This document shows, one piece after another, positions 62,011-64,000 of a stretch of 64,000 nt of DNA (its first letter is position 1; each line of letters begins with the position of its first letter). A program made the translations under genes and the position numbers. This DNA comes from Strigops habroptila. Taxonomy: Eukaryota > Chordata > Aves > Psittaciformes > Psittacidae. The stretch lies in assembly GCF_004027225.2 (NCBI RefSeq), contig NC_044284.2:13248501-13312500 (forward strand), given 5' to 3'. The notes beneath the pieces were generated by a model. The model saw only the letters and a list, made by a program, of their open reading frames with translations. It ran no database searches and was not told the origin of the DNA.

Positions 62011-64000
62011 GGTCCCACACTTATCTTAAATACCTACAGAAATTACATCCTTTGGTTCTTTTTATAATGAACTGTAGCTATTTACTGCATAGTAAAAGAG
62101 CACTAATTTGTTTATCATTGCAATTTTAAAAGTATTTTTTTTATCAATGCCATAATTCTAACTTGGTCATTATTTGTAATTAGATTATTATAATCTTTTT
62201 CACTGTTGTTCTGAGGTTATGGTTCAAAAGCAATCATTGCAGCTGCTTTACAAGCTTTTATGTGTGATCTGACAGTATCCACAAATTTTTTTTTTGCTGT
62301 TCAGTATTCTTAAGCAGTAAGCTGTTAGGAACTGTATGCCTTCTGTTAAGTAACATGTTAACACAGTAAAGTTGAGAAATAGAATAACCCTAGATAACTC
62401 TCAACACTGTTTTGTTCTTTTCTAAGCTTTATGAACCAATTTACATTGTGTTTAGCGTTAATATTTGATTCAGAAATCTATACTATAAAAATGTGGGGAT
62501 ATCACTGTTCTGTCTGCAGTACATGTGAGCACTGCTTAATTGGGTGACGGGGGGAGTGGCACTAGGAATTCTAGAAGACAAGTATCATCATTTCATATAT
62601 GCTTTTTGAGAAAACATACGCGATAAACACCTTAGAAAACACTGCTGAAACCCAGACCCATTCCCTGACACATCATTTACCTCCTAGGAAAGCAAATGGC
62701 TAAAACAAATGGTGGCTTATTCTGACTCTCAAAGCCCTCAGTTAAGCTCAGTGCTTCACTGGGCTGGATATTCTACAAATATAAGGGAAGTCATTGTCCC
62801 TGTTTCAAATAGCTTACAGTATAATTGAATCACAAATGTAAAAAGTAATGAAAAGTGGGGATCTGAAAGCTAACGTTAGTAAGATGAGGTGCTAAGGCTG
62901 ATGATTGTGCATTATTTCTATTTTTCATTGTACTTACAGCATGGCTTTACAGCTGAAGCTGTAGCTGTCTGATTTCTGGGAGCGCTATGCTAGACAAATT
63001 TACTTTGGGCTCAGATTAGAAGGTGGGAAAGGCAATGGCCCTGAGCAGCAGTTGTTCAGGACACTTCATCTATAAGCAGCACTATGGCAGGAAAAATGGC
63101 ATATGAAAGTGAAACCAGCTTATACTAGGACCCTGACTAATACACAATTATAATTGAGTTTGCCACAAGTTAGTGACACAGCTGGATCTAAACAAATCAC
63201 CTAGTAATGCACTGATTGCACTAACAGCAGTTGTTGTCAGGGGCGGAAGGTGCCATATGGCTGCTCTTCTCTACCTAGGTCAATATATTGTTAAGAAAAA
63301 GCTTAAATACATCAACACAAATGAGGAGTTAGCCAATCTGGCTTTCCTCCAACCTGTGGTGTGTGTACATGTCCTGGGATCTGGCCATTCCCAGGCATGA
63401 TGCGGGGGCTACCCGGATTTTTCCAGAACATACTGAGAGGAGGAGTATCATGGTACTTGAGGACAAACAAAGGCAGCTGGTGCTAGGTCACGTTGCTTAG
63501 GCATGGCTTAGTTCTCTGAGACATGCCAGGACTATGTTTGGGCAGTTTGCGAAAGGAAAAGAAAGTATAAGTGATACTGAATGCAAACCAGGAGCCAGTC
63601 CTACACAAAGTCAAGTCAAGTAAAGCCCCAGGGAGGGCTTTTCATATGAATGGGAACACGAGTCACATTCCCACTAATTGAAGTGAATTTTATACAAGTC
63701 CTCTATGGTTTGTAAATCCTTCTTATTTTCTTCTTTTGGGAACAGGCAAAATTATAGTATAAAGTTTGCAGTGCTGTAGCCAAGATGTTGCCCCTCACAC
63801 TGCCTTACAATTTCAGAATCTCATCCATTTACAATAAATACCAAACACTAAAACCTGTTACTAATAACACCGCAGAAGCTACTGCTCCTATAACGACAGC
63901 AGAGCCTGGTAGCACCACTGCTTTTAAGAGATCTTTTTGCATTTCTCTTTTGAGTTGTGCGATGCTTTTCTAGGTTGTATCAGGCTAAAGCACAGCAGCA

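Larger units (their letters stand above)
47341..64000 (+). other. NTNG1: NTNG1 intron 2, 5' portion (runs off the window)
   Basis: The intron opens with GTAAGGCATG. The next NTNG1 exon should continue the laminin N-terminal domain, and no frame in the remaining 16.6 kb does so on the plus strand, so the intron extends past the end. The DNA is AT-rich and mostly unique. Open frames of up to 140 codons (54362-54784 plus, 56114-56488 plus, 60854-61210 minus) have no recognisable motif. It contains five perfect POU octamers, several A/C-only tracts, a 47-base purine tract and an 18-bp tandem duplication. No CR1 copy was seen here. Confidence 0.75.

Noticed and set aside
1..64000. CRISPR arrays, bacterial operons, tRNA or rRNA genes, endogenous retroviral genes
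   Set aside because: No regularly spaced repeats, no ribosome-binding-site-led gene series, no cloverleaf or rRNA sequence and no retroviral gene motifs were seen. The window is ordinary bird nuclear DNA.

Overview
The window is vertebrate genomic DNA, almost certainly from a bird. It has CR1 LINE copies ending in the avian-type ATTCTATG octamer tail, AT-rich intergenic DNA with very few open frames, one sharp CpG island, and a coding exon with a vertebrate splice donor. The species cannot be fixed from sequence alone. No bacterial, phage or CRISPR-type system is present, and I found no recognisable tRNA or rRNA gene.

The one host gene I can name is NTNG1 (netrin-G1), on the + strand. Its putative promoter is a CpG island at about 39.5-41.1 kb. 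A strong splice donor at 40626/40627 suggests a non-coding first exon ending there. The first coding exon is at 47095-47340: 82 codons holding the signal peptide and the start of the laminin N-terminal domain, ending in a phase-0 donor. No later NTNG1 exon is visible, so 47341-64000 is read as the 5' part of a long intron 2. The inferred leader carries three AUG upstream ORFs in exon 1 and several very short ones, including a bare start-stop, in the coding exon just before the true start.

Region 1-39.5 kb looks like a gene-free upstream flank. It holds four recognisable CR1 pieces in the 21.6-29.8 kb stretch: a 3'-end fragment (minus), a 1.5-kb copy with an uninterrupted 475-codon reverse-transcriptase frame (minus), and a minus/plus inverted pair of 3' ends. 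An older, decayed CR1-like relic lies at about 18.6 kb. The rest is unique AT-rich sequence with poly(T), A/C-only low-complexity tracts, short tandem duplications and possible but unproven conserved non-coding elements.

The most interesting points are the uORF-loaded NTNG1 leader, a count of POU octamer motifs (ATTTGCAT) that looks high on the NTNG1 side of the window (including a pair 30 bp apart at 61.85 kb), and the still-open CR1 reverse-transcriptase frame. None of these is established as a new system; each is given with a test.
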